64,000 nt of DNA from Rhodospirillaceae bacterium LM-1 (GTDB taxonomy: Bacteria; Pseudomonadota; Alphaproteobacteria; Rhodospirillales; WMHbin7), in contig CACUVI010000025.1 of the NCBI GenBank assembly GCA_902725215.1, forward strand, positions 168,326-232,325, written 5' to 3'. A program made the position numbers and the translations under genes. How positions within the stretch are numbered: position 1 is the first letter of the stretch; every line of letters begins with the position of its first letter. Shown in pieces: positions 41,369 to 50,736 of this stretch. The notes beneath the pieces are model-generated. The model saw only the letters and a list, made by a program, of their open reading frames with translations. It was not told the DNA's origin and did no database searches.

Positions 41369-43414
41369 TTATTGGTTGGGCGAAGCCTCGAAATCAAGAG
41401 AAGCGAGGGCTTGCTCCCAATGCTGACAAACGGATTGCTGCCGTGCCTGCGCCGGGGTGAATACGCGCTCCTTGCCGTTGCAAGACGCAAAACGTTGAAG
41501 CGCATCCTCCAAAGCGGCCTCTCGCTTCAGACCTTGGTCGCGGCCCCGAATATAATCTCCAATCAAACGCCCGGCGCGCTCGTTGCCGCTTGCATCCCCG
41601 TAGCCGTCGAACAGGCGCGCATAAGCGGAAAAATCTCCAATATCTTTTCGTCCAGCCTCAATTTCCTTTATAGCCTCAATCAAGGTTGGAACATTCTTGA
41701 AGATAACGGAACCCAAGGCGCCAAGGCGATAAAGCAGATGCTCCGACATGCCGGCAACGTCGCAATGCAGGGACGGAATCGAGGTAGCCAGTGGCGCGGA
41801 AATTCCCGCCGTGTTGATGCTGTAGCTGACGCAAACGTCGGCGTCCATGGCTGCCTCTGTCGGGGTCATCTGTGGATTAAGTATGACTAATCGACCCAAC
41901 TGCTCCAGTTTTTGCGCGTGCAGGCGGATTTCTGGGTGGTCAAGAAGCTCTCGCGGGTTCAGGTTTTTCGACTTCAGCAGAACGCCCCAGCTTGGCTGTT
42001 CGGCAGCCGAGGCAAGAAATTGCGCAAGGAAATTCACCAGCGAGCTGGTTGAATGGTGGCTTCCAGAGCCGTGCGAGCTGTCGAACAGGGCGAGGACGAG
42101 TTTGACCTCAGGGCTTAGTTTTGAGCGCAGCTGCCCAACAGCGCGTTTTGCCACTTGCGTTCCAGGCGCCGAAACCAACTGTCCGGTCTCGGCTAACCAG
42201 TTGTAGCGAAAGCCCATGGAGGTTCGAAATCCGCAATCATAGGGTCCCCAGGCCAGTAACAGGTCGGCCATGCCGCATCCCTCTCGCGCCTTAGGGAAGT
42301 GTGATACCGACCCATGGTTCCAGTAAAAGAGGCCGCCCTCCATGCGAACGGCCATGACCAGCAGCAACGGCCTAGCGATTTGTTCTTGGTTTTGGTGAAG
42401 AACCAAAACATTCAATCGGCGCGCCAGATGTCGATTGGCTTCAAGCAGCACGGAAAAATGAGCGACCTGCACCCAGCGCCACACCTCCGTCGGCCTAAGG
42501 CTTCTGGGCATTTGCAGAAGGCTGCGCACAAGCACTTTCAGACCGCTCAGCAAGGGCACGGGAAAATAGGATAGTGGGTGCTGACAATCGGCCCAACCGA
42601 AGCCGTGTTGCTTGAACAGGCTTCGACTATCCTGGTCAAGTGGCGAGTCGGCTCGGTTCGCAAGCATAACCACGCGCTTTGAAGGTAGCCCGCTGGGCGC
42701 GTGCCAGAACAAATGCCCACCGGCCGGATAACTGCTTAGGATTCGCTGGCAATATTGTTCTAGCGCCACGCCCTGCCGCACGGCGCTCTCTGAAACAGCC
42801 AGCTCGGGCCTACCCGCTTTCCATGCTGCCAGCAATTCCGCCATGGCGAACAGGATGAGGCCGGGAACCGGAAAATATGCCAAGCGCTCTGCCAAGCTAG
42901 GCCAAGCGCGTAGCGTCATGAAGCGATCGGGAATAGGCCCAATATTGTCGGTCATGAATCGCGACAGAAAGCGTGCCGACAAAAAGTATATGGCTGGTGT
43001 CCCGTTGGCCAAGCTGGCTCTGCTGTAAATGGCATAATAGAGCAAGGCAAGTGGCGCATCAGCATGTGCCACCAAATGCGACCTAAGCACGCGCCCCCAG
43101 TCGTCGGCGTAGGCTTGATAGTCCTTTGGCAGAACATCAGACAGTGGGGCGAGCGATTCTAGAAGTCGATTTCCGATCCGGGCGCATGCCGACTCGACGC
43201 TGTAGCGCAGTGCGCGACCTTGCGGATCCAAGGCGCCCATTTCCAGCGTTTCCATACGCAACTTAACAAGAAATCCAGCTCTATTAGCCAGTCTTATCGC
43301 CGCCACCGCCGGCCGCGAGGCCGAGAGAGCAACAAAAGTCACCCCTTCACGAAAGGACAGAAGGACCCAAGCAACTCGCAAAAAGGTCAAGTTTTGAAAC
43401 CAGACTTCGATCAT
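41369..43414 (-). CDS. Large surface-glycan protein, probable GT-B glycosyltransferase
   Basis: Unrecognised by name. The 681-residue protein has an N-terminal lobe with VTFVALSASRPAVAAIRLANR, a middle region with VLVLHQNQEQIARPLLLVMAVRMEG and FYWNHGSVSHF, and a C-terminal lobe with VKLVLALFDSSHGSGS, WGVLLKSKNLNPRELL and DADVCVSYSINTAGISAPL, a layout similar to capsule-type GT-B transferases. Its relatives in this window are at 25.3 and 56.4 kb. It is followed by the terminator-like hairpin and preceded, three bases away, by the sulfotransferase gene. No membrane helix is evident. Confidence 0.6.
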   Translation of the reverse strand: MIEVWFQNLTFLRVAWVLLSFREGVTFVALSASRPAVAAIRLANRAGFLVKLRMETLEMGALDPQGRALRYSVESACARIGNRLLESLAPLSDVLPKDYQAYADDWGRVLRSHLVAHADAPLALLYYAIYSRASLANGTPAIYFLSARFLSRFMTDNIGPIPDRFMTLRAWPSLAERLAYFPVPGLILFAMAELLAAWKAGRPELAVSESAVRQGVALEQYCQRILSSYPAGGHLFWHAPSGLPSKRVVMLANRADSPLDQDSRSLFKQHGFGWADCQHPLSYFPVPLLSGLKVLVRSLLQMPRSLRPTEVWRWVQVAHFSVLLEANRHLARRLNVLVLHQNQEQIARPLLLVMAVRMEGGLFYWNHGSVSHFPKAREGCGMADLLLAWGPYDCGFRTSMGFRYNWLAETGQLVSAPGTQVAKRAVGQLRSKLSPEVKLVLALFDSSHGSGSHHSTSSLVNFLAQFLASAAEQPSWGVLLKSKNLNPRELLDHPEIRLHAQKLEQLGRLVILNPQMTPTEAAMDADVCVSYSINTAGISAPLATSIPSLHCDVAGMSEHLLYRLGALGSVIFKNVPTLIEAIKEIEAGRKDIGDFSAYARLFDGYGDASGNERAGRLIGDYIRGRDQGLKREAALEDALQRFASCNGKERVFTPAQARQQSVCQHWEQALASLDFEASPNQ

Positions 43415-43417
43415 TCG

Positions 43418-44473
43418 CTATGTCCTTGCCGCAGGCGGGACACGTCTCGAGAAGTCCCAATTCGCTGGATCGACCGGGTCGGTCGGGAAAGCCTGAGTTC
43501 CCTCGCCGTTAACCAAGGCAAGCCTGAGCATCATCGTCAAGTTCGCGTCCGGCAGAACGCGGCGCAGAATTTCCGGCCAGTCGGCGGGTGGGCCGAAACT
43601 GTCGTATCGCCAATGCTCCATGGCCCCCTTGCATATGGCCTCCACAAATCCACGGTCGATAGGATCGAGGTTGTCTCGCCAACGCTTAATCGACGCTGCC
43701 ACGTCGAACCGGGCGCCATTTGAAAAGGATGAATTGCTCGCCCATTTTTGTCCCGTCTCGCCAATCCAGGATGTTGGATCAAGGCGCGCTTCACTAGGGT
43801 CCAAACCAAGAAATTTATACAGACGCGCAGTCTCCCGCTCCGGGTCACTTGCCAAATCCTCATAGCGGACAGCAGCGAACCTAGCGGGGTCCAGCGTCTC
43901 TTGAAACTTCATTGCATGTTGCAGGGCGTCCAGGCTGTTAAAGACCGCGCCCAAATAGGCAGGCGCAGGCGCGTGGGTGAATCGTTGAAAGGACGCGGTC
44001 ACGCTTCTTGGGTCGCGAATGAGTAGAATGGCCTTGCCATTAGGCATCTCGCGAAGGAATTGGGGAATTTCTCGCCAGACCAACTGACACTTTTCAGCCC
44101 AATGCTCCTTCTGCTCGCCTAGCCACAATTCAGACATGACGGCATCGTACAAGCCCGCCCAGTTACTGAAGCCTGACGAACTCATGCGGTCGATGACGCG
44201 ATCCGCATCGACTGACAGCCCATAGCGCTTGCCTAGGCGGGCATTCATGTCCGCCAATGCCCTGTCCAAGTTCTTTCTTTCGCCAAGTGGCTCGTATCGG
44301 TTCAAAACGAAACGCAAGGCGTTCACATGGTACATCGTGCAAGAAAGCCGCGGGTGTCCAGACAGCAACTGGGACAGATACTCGGTTCCAGAACGGTATA
44401 CGCCGGTGATGAGGGTCTGGCTTGATGACCACCGCATCACGGGACTAAGAGCATTCTTGAGGAGAGACGGCAA
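43418..44473 (-). CDS. Sulfotransferase family protein
   Basis: The 351-residue protein has the PAPS-binding signature: 5-prime phosphosulfate loop TGVYRSGTEYLSQLL (23-37) and 3-prime phosphate motif LLIRDPRSVTASF with Arg153, Arg156 and Ser157. Family members transfer sulfate from PAPS to sugars or lipids. An APS kinase 11 kb upstream in the same gene run would supply PAPS. The TTG start at 44473 is the first possible one after an in-frame stop; an internal ATG at 44437 is the alternative. The likely acceptor is a glycan or a lipid-linked sugar. Confidence 0.8.
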   Translation of the reverse strand: MPSLLKNALSPVMRWSSSQTLITGVYRSGTEYLSQLLSGHPRLSCTMYHVNALRFVLNRYEPLGERKNLDRALADMNARLGKRYGLSVDADRVIDRMSSSGFSNWAGLYDAVMSELWLGEQKEHWAEKCQLVWREIPQFLREMPNGKAILLIRDPRSVTASFQRFTHAPAPAYLGAVFNSLDALQHAMKFQETLDPARFAAVRYEDLASDPERETARLYKFLGLDPSEARLDPTSWIGETGQKWASNSSFSNGARFDVAASIKRWRDNLDPIDRGFVEAICKGAMEHWRYDSFGPPADWPEILRRVLPDANLTMMLRLALVNGEGTQAFPTDPVDPANWDFSRRVPPAART

Positions 44474-44541
44474 CGAAGTCGCGCGCGCAAAACGGCATCA
44501 GTGACCGGCCTGTCACCGTGCGCATGTTGGCACGAATTTCA

Positions 44542-45879
44542 TCAGATTGTTTCGACAATGGTCTTGCCGCTGGCGCGGTCCCATACCAAAACAGTGACGT
44601 CGCCTGCCGCGTTGCAGACGGCGAAGCCAACTTTATCAACAAGCTCGAGAGGAACCGAGTACTCATCGAGCACGCAAGTCCATTGGTGAAATGGCCGGTC
44701 GGCGTCAAGGGCGTCGTGGCGATAATCGCCGTTGACCGTGCGGATGGCTAGAAAAGGCTGGGGGCCAAATGTCGGCTGATCTGAACATAGGGAAAGAGTG
44801 TTTCCCTTGATTTCAAGCCGGAGATTGCAGGGCGTGGAGGGGGTAATTCCCAGGCACTGACGTGCGGCCGACCGCGCTTCCGAGTGAATGAAGCGAACGT
44901 CAGGGAAACGGCTGGCGGCATTTGTCAACATGGCGTGTGCCGCCGCGATGTCGGGGCGCATGTCCCTGAAGTCGTGGTTTGTAAAGGCCAGAACAACGGG
45001 TGTGCCAGTCGCTGCTTCCTCAAATGCCAGATCGACGTCCGACTGGCGCAAAAGGCAATGCCAAGTGCCAAGATTTAGACAGCGGAGAATCCAGCGTCGG
45101 CAGGCCCCAGGGGTCTGATGGTCGTCATGCGAAGGATGATAAGGCCGCCAGCTGACGGGTCCTCTGCCCCAATCCCAAAGTGGGTTGATAGACGTGGTTT
45201 CGTCCGCCCTTTCGTCAACTTTGTAGCCTTGATTGGAATAATCGAAGGGTATGAACTGTTCAAGAAACCAGTGGCTGTCTGGGCGTGTTACATTAAATCC
45301 TGGTCGATTGACGCTGGGAAACCATTGCCGGTCTATGATGCGTCTTGCCAGAACCTGGAACAGAGTATCGCTATGAGCAAACCAGTGCCGGGAGGAATGA
45401 TGCGCCTGTCTGGAGTAGGGGGCGGGATGGTAATGAAAATGCAAGCCATCGCTGCAGGGCGCATCCGCCTGAGTTAAATACTGGCGGTAATGATCAAAAA
45501 TATTATGGTATCCCATATCCCGGCGGCGCGGATTGAGGTCATAATCGACGTGATCGACAAGAAACCAATTGTATATCCACCCATTGCCCTGTGAATCGGC
45601 GAATTTTGAGCGAAACTCCGGCGAGGTGATGTCGTCGAGCATCGCATCCAGCTTGTCCCAGCTGTCGTTGAGAGCCAGCAGGGCGGGATCGACCATGCGG
45701 GCGACTTTCGCCTCCATACCCCCAAGATCGAGTTTCTGCTGTTGCAGCTTTTCCAGTATATCGCGGCGGGGCGGCAGCTTCAGCCCAAAGTGCTTCTCGA
45801 TGCGGATGAAGGTTTCGGGCAGCGTTTCATACAGCGGCCCCTCCGTGTCAATGCAGTGCACGACGTAAACGTCAGCCAT
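44542..45879 (-). CDS. Unrecognised hydrolase-like protein with His/Asp motifs
   Basis: I cannot name this 445-residue protein. The N-terminus VYVVHCIDTEGPLYE (Asp11) and the metal-like cluster DGLHFHYHPAPY (His147, His149, His151) with VLAFTNHDFRDM near 302-313 suggest a polysaccharide-deacetylase-like TIM barrel with metal ligands, but the classical HxxxH motif is missing. There is no signal peptide, so it would work in the cytoplasm. The C-terminal part (about 345-445) looks like a beta-rich domain. It lies between a CMP-sugar synthetase and a sulfotransferase, so a deacylation of a sugar precursor is a possible but unproved role. Confidence 0.5.
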   Translation of the reverse strand: MADVYVVHCIDTEGPLYETLPETFIRIEKHFGLKLPPRRDILEKLQQQKLDLGGMEAKVARMVDPALLALNDSWDKLDAMLDDITSPEFRSKFADSQGNGWIYNWFLVDHVDYDLNPRRRDMGYHNIFDHYRQYLTQADAPCSDGLHFHYHPAPYSRQAHHSSRHWFAHSDTLFQVLARRIIDRQWFPSVNRPGFNVTRPDSHWFLEQFIPFDYSNQGYKVDERADETTSINPLWDWGRGPVSWRPYHPSHDDHQTPGACRRWILRCLNLGTWHCLLRQSDVDLAFEEAATGTPVVLAFTNHDFRDMRPDIAAAHAMLTNAASRFPDVRFIHSEARSAARQCLGITPSTPCNLRLEIKGNTLSLCSDQPTFGPQPFLAIRTVNGDYRHDALDADRPFHQWTCVLDEYSVPLELVDKVGFAVCNAAGDVTVLVWDRASGKTIVETI

Positions 45880-45936
45880 TTAGCTTTTCTCTAGTTGATG
45901 GTTGATATGAGGAGCAGAAGTGTGATCGCCATTCCG

Positions 45937-46641
45937 TCAAGCAATGCCTAACTTTCGTCCCACGATTTCCGCCATAGCAAAATCGATGTCGTCATCGATG
46001 TCGATCGATCGCAAGGGGTCCATCTCAATCAGGCGCGTCGGCTCGGCGAAAACACACTTCTGCTTGCGCAATTCCTCGACTCGGACGGCATAGGCGGCGC
46101 CGGTCGGGAAGAAGTACTTGTCCAGATGTTGCGAGTGAACAAGATCTCCGACCAGCTTGTCGCCGAGAAGAGTGTGGGCGTGCATGTGTCGATCAAGGCC
46201 GAAAATCCATTGCGGGGGGTCGGCGGCAGCTCGGGCGGCAAAGCAGCAGGCTGCGTCGGTGTTCTTCACGGAATCAATGCAGGCGTTAATGGATTCAGGA
46301 AGGACGAAAGGCGTGGTCGGCTGCATTTTGACAACGATGTCGTACTCCTCGGAGCGGTGCTCACTCAGCCAGTCCAGCGCATGAAGCAAGACAGCTTCGT
46401 TGGAGGCGTAATCCTCAGCTAATTCGTCGGGCCGTTTGAAGGGAACATCGGCCCCGAACTTTTTCGCCAACTCGGCAATTTCATCGTCCTCGGTTGATAC
46501 GAGAACCTTGTCAAGGCTGCTATTAAGGGCGGCCTCTATGATGTAAGCAATCAAGGGCTTTCCTAGCAATTGCTTGACGTTCTTGCGTGGCAGGCGCTTC
46601 GAGCCGCCTCGGGCTGTGATGACTCCCAGACTCCTCATCAT
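45937..46641 (-). CDS. NeuA-type CMP-nonulosonic acid cytidylyltransferase
   Basis: A 234-residue cytidylyltransferase with VITARGGSKRLPRKNVKQLLGKPLI at the N-terminus, KMQPTTPF in the middle and IDIDDDIDFAMAE at the end; it activates nine-carbon acids with CTP. It is closest in kind to the PseF/LegF/NeuA group. A second, clearly different copy lies at 50.8 kb, so the two may activate different sugars, or one may have another role. Only one neuB gene is visible in the window. Confidence 0.85.
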   Translation of the reverse strand: MMRSLGVITARGGSKRLPRKNVKQLLGKPLIAYIIEAALNSSLDKVLVSTEDDEIAELAKKFGADVPFKRPDELAEDYASNEAVLLHALDWLSEHRSEEYDIVVKMQPTTPFVLPESINACIDSVKNTDAACCFAARAAADPPQWIFGLDRHMHAHTLLGDKLVGDLVHSQHLDKYFFPTGAAYAVRVEELRKQKCVFAEPTRLIEMDPLRSIDIDDDIDFAMAEIVGRKLGIA

Positions 46642-46652
46642 GGCATCCCCGC

Positions 46653-48062
46653 TCAGCCGACCGCTGGCGCGCCGCCCAACTGGCGAAAGCCCCTGAAGTT
46701 TGAATCGCGGTTCAGATACAAGTTGTCTACCGACGCCAAAGCGCGTTTATGGGAGGCGCTAAAATAATTATCCATCAGTTGGCGGTTGGCCAAGCGTAAG
46801 GCTTCGTAAATGTCTTCATCGCTCATTTCGGTGAAATTGCAGCACAGCAGATCGGAATTGAGGTGCTTGTTCTCATAGAAATCTGCAACGTCCTTCAGCA
46901 ACCCCCTGCTAATGGCTTCGTAATAAAGCGGGGAGCCCGGATATGGCGTCACGGGGCGGATGGTCCGCATTTTTGCGAAGTCGTCGTATTTTAGCAGAAA
47001 ATCAACGCTTTTCTGCAAGGTTTCACGGGTGTCGCCAATGTTTCCGAAGATGATGTTGAGGCCTGGGTTAATCCCCGCCGCCAGCGTCTCCTCGACGCCT
47101 TTGATGATCTGCTCGGTGCGTAAGCCCTTTTTCATGTTTCGTAGCACCGTGTCATCCATCGATTCGATGCCGAAATTGATAAATACGCATCCAGCCTGCT
47201 TCATCAGTTTCAGCAAGTCGGGCGTGCAATAATTCAGTCGCCCGTTGCAGTTCCACTTCATATCGAGCTTGGCGTCGATGATGGCCTTGCAAACGGCCTC
47301 GGTGTGCTGCACCGATGTCATCAGCAGATCGTCGTAGAACCCGACATAAGTGATGCCATAATCCCGATTGAGAAATTTCATTTCCTGAACAAGATTTTCT
47401 GGCGAGCGCGCACGGTGTCCGGTATCCATGCGATAGCAGAAGGTGCATTTGAACGTGCAGCCGCGTCCCGACATGACGGGAACGAAAAAGTCCGTACCCG
47501 ACGCATTGACACCTCGGGCCAGCCGATAGACGTCCATGGAAAAGAGGTGATAGGCCGGCCAAGGCAGTTTATCGAGGTCGGGAATAAGCTCGCGGCGATC
47601 ATTGACCGAGAACTTGTTTCCCTCTCGCCAAGCGATGCCCTGCACGTCCGTGATGTCGCGCTTGTCAGATAGCCGCTCCAGCAACTCGACGGCAGTCACC
47701 TCGCCTTCTCCCAGAACGATGAAGTCCGCCTGGGTCTTTTTTAAGAAATACTCCGGCTCAGGCGTGGGGCCGTAACCGCCGAGAATATAAATGGGACGAC
47801 GTCGAGAACGGTTGATGGCCTCGGAAATCTTCAGCAGCTTGGCGAATTGGTAATATCCGGCGATAACGCTGACGCCAACGACGTCAAACTCGTTTTCGTC
47901 CAGATATGCAGTCAGATGCTCCTCTGGCCAATGATGGATGTCTTGGCTGTAGATAACAACTTCATGCCCCGCTGGCTCAAGCGCGGCGGCAAGAGCGCCA
48001 AGTCCCATGGGGAAGAGATTCGAGTAGGAGCCGTTGTCGTAGGCGACCAGAAGAATGCGCAT
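46653..48062 (-). CDS. B12-binding-domain radical SAM protein
   Basis: The 469-residue protein has a cobalamin-binding-like N-domain (LGALAAALEPAGHEVVIYSQD, then YILGGYGPTPEP) and a radical SAM core with CTFKCTFCY, cysteines 202, 206 and 209. Such proteins carry out methylations or rearrangements on unactivated carbons, or other chemistry; the exact reaction is unknown. The ATG at 48062 is preferred because GGGTGA lies a few bases before it, with a GTG three codons upstream as the alternative. A related protein is the next gene upstream. Confidence 0.8.
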   Translation of the reverse strand: MRILLVAYDNGSYSNLFPMGLGALAAALEPAGHEVVIYSQDIHHWPEEHLTAYLDENEFDVVGVSVIAGYYQFAKLLKISEAINRSRRRPIYILGGYGPTPEPEYFLKKTQADFIVLGEGEVTAVELLERLSDKRDITDVQGIAWREGNKFSVNDRRELIPDLDKLPWPAYHLFSMDVYRLARGVNASGTDFFVPVMSGRGCTFKCTFCYRMDTGHRARSPENLVQEMKFLNRDYGITYVGFYDDLLMTSVQHTEAVCKAIIDAKLDMKWNCNGRLNYCTPDLLKLMKQAGCVFINFGIESMDDTVLRNMKKGLRTEQIIKGVEETLAAGINPGLNIIFGNIGDTRETLQKSVDFLLKYDDFAKMRTIRPVTPYPGSPLYYEAISRGLLKDVADFYENKHLNSDLLCCNFTEMSDEDIYEALRLANRQLMDNYFSASHKRALASVDNLYLNRDSNFRGFRQLGGAPAVG

Positions 48063-48067
48063 CGTAT

Positions 48068-48202
48068 TCACCCGTCAATTGTAACTGCATTGATGACTTG
48101 CGCGAAGGCAGACATGGTCGGCGATGCGTCATCAAGTGAGATTCCAGCGAAGTCGCAGAGATTGACCAGCTGGCAGTGGGATGCGGCCCCTATAGGACCC
48201 GG
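48068..48202 (-). pseudogene. Possible remnant of a gene 3-prime end
   Basis: After the TAA of the upstream radical SAM gene the same frame stays open for about 44 codons. It then ends with a TGA that overlaps the start region of the next gene. The last 34 codons read like real protein, with CDFAGISLDDASPTMSAF. There is no start codon with a ribosome site before it. I take it as a decayed tail of a lost gene or recombination debris; chance is the alternative. Confidence 0.3.
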
Positions 48203-49711
48203 TTAAAGACCTTGCCTGCTCTTCCAGACAGTTTCATAAGCGTCGATCAAGCGCAGATTTCCCTGAAGCTGCAATTCGCGAAGTCCGATCAGCTCAACCG
48301 CTGTGAAGTTTTTGCTAATGACACCCGAGATGGTTGTCGCGTCGCCCAGCTCCAATATATAGGCCTCCAGATCGCCATTATATTGAGCCGTCAACGAGTC
48401 GCGGTAGGTGGTGAACCACTCGGAACCTGGATAGGCGGTGGCGAAGTGCGGCTTTACGGATATGCCCAGTCGGTCGAGAGCCTTGATGTTGTCGCGGATC
48501 GACTGGAAATCCTCGTTCGGGAATCCAATGATCAAATTGGGTACGGGGCGTATGCCCGCCTCCAGCGTCCAAAACAGGCTGCGTTCGTTGGTGGCTGGGG
48601 TAGATCCCTTGCCAACCGTTTTCAGGACGTGAGAGGAAAAACTTTCATATCCGTAGACCAAATGCGAGCACCCGGCAGCTCTCATCGTCTTCAGGACTTC
48701 CTTTGTACACAAGGTGGCGTGGCTTGTGCCCGACCAATATATGCCCTTCCAGCCCGCCAACTGCCCACTTTCATCAAATTCCGGTACCGGCGCTAGGCCG
48801 CTCTCGTGCAGCAGTCTGCAGATGTCCTTTAACCATGTCCGACCGGAGTGTTGATCCATTGTCATCAGGTTTTCATCAAGGAACAAGACGAAATCAACGC
48901 CGTACTTGTCGTGGATATGCTTGATCATGCGAACGATATAGTCGGGGCTGTGATAGCGGATGGATCGGCTGTAGCTGCCCGGTTGGTCGAAGCTGACGGC
49001 AACCTCGCCCGTCTCGTCCGTTTCATAGCGCATGTCGCCGGCAATGCCCAAGTGATAGCAGTAGCGGCAGATCATCGAACAGCCATAGCTGACATTGATG
49101 TCCAGGCGGCGCTTCGCCATCATGCCCTCGGGTGAAAAAAGCATCTGGCTGTTTTTGAAATAAATTTCTTCCAGCGGGAACAAGTCCCAAGCTGGGTAGG
49201 GAAGCGAGTCCAGATTCTCCAGCAATCCGCGTTGGGCGGAAAGGACGAGCCGTCCAAGACTGTCGCGTGAGATGGTCCCTGCAATTTTCATCCAGTCGCG
49301 TTGTCCGGAATCGACCATGTCCAGCATTTCGGGAAAGGTAACAAATCCCTCGCCAACGCAGCCAACGTCGATCTCGGGAAGCCAAGTCATGACTTCCTTG
49401 GGCAAGCTGGTTAGCACGCCGCCGCCCAGCATGATGACGGCTTGCGGACATTCCGCGCGCGCCACCTTTACGATCTGCTTGATCGAGCCGTAGGCGGTGG
49501 TGATGCCGCCCAGCGCGATGGCTTGCCAGTCGTCGGCGCGCAGAACCTCTCGCAAAGTGTCCTCGCCAAGCCGCCAGGCATTGGCGTCGTATACCTGAAC
49601 TTGGTGTCCTTCCCGAATGGCGATGGCGGCCAGAAGGGCGATGCCATATGGAACGTGCCTTGGCACGTCCTCTTCCCGCACCACTGGATTGATGAATAGA
49701 ACCTTCGTCAT
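48203..49711 (-). CDS. B12-binding-domain radical SAM protein
   Basis: A 502-residue protein: cobalamin-binding-like N-domain (PYGIALLAAIAIREGHQVQVYDAN, AVIMLGGGVLTS, VGCVGEGFVTFPEM) and radical SAM domain with CSMICRYCY, cysteines 211, 215 and 218, plus FVLFLDENLMTMD and NLIIGFPNED. It is a different subtype from the neighbour at 46.7-48.1 kb. Its ATG overlaps the stop of the DUF115 gene (ATGA), so it is translated with that gene. Substrate is unknown; a methyl transfer or similar step on a sugar or lipid is possible. Confidence 0.8.
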   Translation of the reverse strand: MTKVLFINPVVREEDVPRHVPYGIALLAAIAIREGHQVQVYDANAWRLGEDTLREVLRADDWQAIALGGITTAYGSIKQIVKVARAECPQAVIMLGGGVLTSLPKEVMTWLPEIDVGCVGEGFVTFPEMLDMVDSGQRDWMKIAGTISRDSLGRLVLSAQRGLLENLDSLPYPAWDLFPLEEIYFKNSQMLFSPEGMMAKRRLDINVSYGCSMICRYCYHLGIAGDMRYETDETGEVAVSFDQPGSYSRSIRYHSPDYIVRMIKHIHDKYGVDFVLFLDENLMTMDQHSGRTWLKDICRLLHESGLAPVPEFDESGQLAGWKGIYWSGTSHATLCTKEVLKTMRAAGCSHLVYGYESFSSHVLKTVGKGSTPATNERSLFWTLEAGIRPVPNLIIGFPNEDFQSIRDNIKALDRLGISVKPHFATAYPGSEWFTTYRDSLTAQYNGDLEAYILELGDATTISGVISKNFTAVELIGLRELQLQGNLRLIDAYETVWKSRQGL

Positions 49712-50736
49712 GGGGCGTGCTCGTTCAGAAAGGTCTCAAGCGCGCAAACCCTGATTGGGTCGCCAAACAGAATGCCCCCAGATGTGCAATTGTAGGTCAT
49801 GAAGTCGGCATCCCTTGCCATCTCCAGAAACGACTCGCGATACCACATATAGGCGGGGTCTGTGTAAAACCAAGCTCCGACATGCGGGTTGAACAGGCGA
49901 ATGTATACCTGCTCAAGATTTTCCTCGCCGACCAGGGAGAGGGCTTCCTTGTAATATTGGGTGTTTTTGTAGGGCGTATCGTCATAGTAGGAGAAATCGA
50001 CGCCCGTCAGGGCGACTTTGCTCTTCCCCAGCACTTCTCCGGCCATCATCCAGGCGGCCGATCCAACGTTGCCGCCAGCGTTGACGCAAGGAAAGCGATT
50101 CATCGCTTGCAGGTCGGCGCTAATGCTGCCCTCCATGTCAGGGTCGTCGAACATCGGATTCCACCAGTAAATCTGCATGCCGCTTTCCAAAACGCGATTG
50201 ACCACGGCCTCCGACGCCGATGTGGAAAGGGCAATGCGAATGCGGGGGCCGTATTGGTCGAGAAGCGCCAGGATTTCGCGGTTGGCGGCCATCTCGTCGG
50301 CGAAGGCCCTGTCCATGTCCTGGCGAGAAAAGTAGTCGTCGGCCTTGAGGGAATCGGGGCTGAGGTGCGGATCGCCGAACCAGCGCACGATTCTGGTGGC
50401 GTGCGGATCCAACGTCACGGTGAGGTCGGGAACTAAACCTTGGCGCAGGCAGTAAAGCAGGGCGCTTTCCGTTGTGATGACGGCGCCCTTGTAGCCGCTG
50501 GACAGCAGCGCCTTCGCTGGGTCCTGGCGCTTTAGGCTTGGACCGGCGGCAATCACTACCGCCGTATCGCCTTCACCAATTTCTTCACGGCGAAGCGCGG
50601 CCAACGATTTTCCGCGGTCTCGAAACGCAAGGTTTCGCTTGGCGTTGGCGACGCCCATCGGGCCGTGACGATCCCAGGTCAGCTCGCACATCTTCGCGAC
50701 AAGCTGCATGCCGATGCTTGGCGTGGGCGCGCTCAC
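49708..50736 (-). CDS. DUF115/Maf-like glycosyltransferase
   Basis: The 342-residue protein carries the DUF115 signature VVIAAGPSLKRQ followed by ITTESALLYCL and LTVTLDPH, then FPCVNAGGNVGSAAWMMAG and LTGVDFSYYDD. Members include Maf proteins, which put nonulosonic acids on flagellin. The GTG at 50736 overlaps the stop of the small upstream gene (GTGA); a longer in-frame start would run into that gene. Its position beside a CMP-sugar synthetase supports a nonulosonic acid transferase role, but whether it acts on flagellin or something else is unknown. Confidence 0.75.
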   Translation of the reverse strand: MSAPTPSIGMQLVAKMCELTWDRHGPMGVANAKRNLAFRDRGKSLAALRREEIGEGDTAVVIAAGPSLKRQDPAKALLSSGYKGAVITTESALLYCLRQGLVPDLTVTLDPHATRIVRWFGDPHLSPDSLKADDYFSRQDMDRAFADEMAANREILALLDQYGPRIRIALSTSASEAVVNRVLESGMQIYWWNPMFDDPDMEGSISADLQAMNRFPCVNAGGNVGSAAWMMAGEVLGKSKVALTGVDFSYYDDTPYKNTQYYKEALSLVGEENLEQVYIRLFNPHVGAWFYTDPAYMWYRESFLEMARDADFMTYNCTSGGILFGDPIRVCALETFLNEHAP

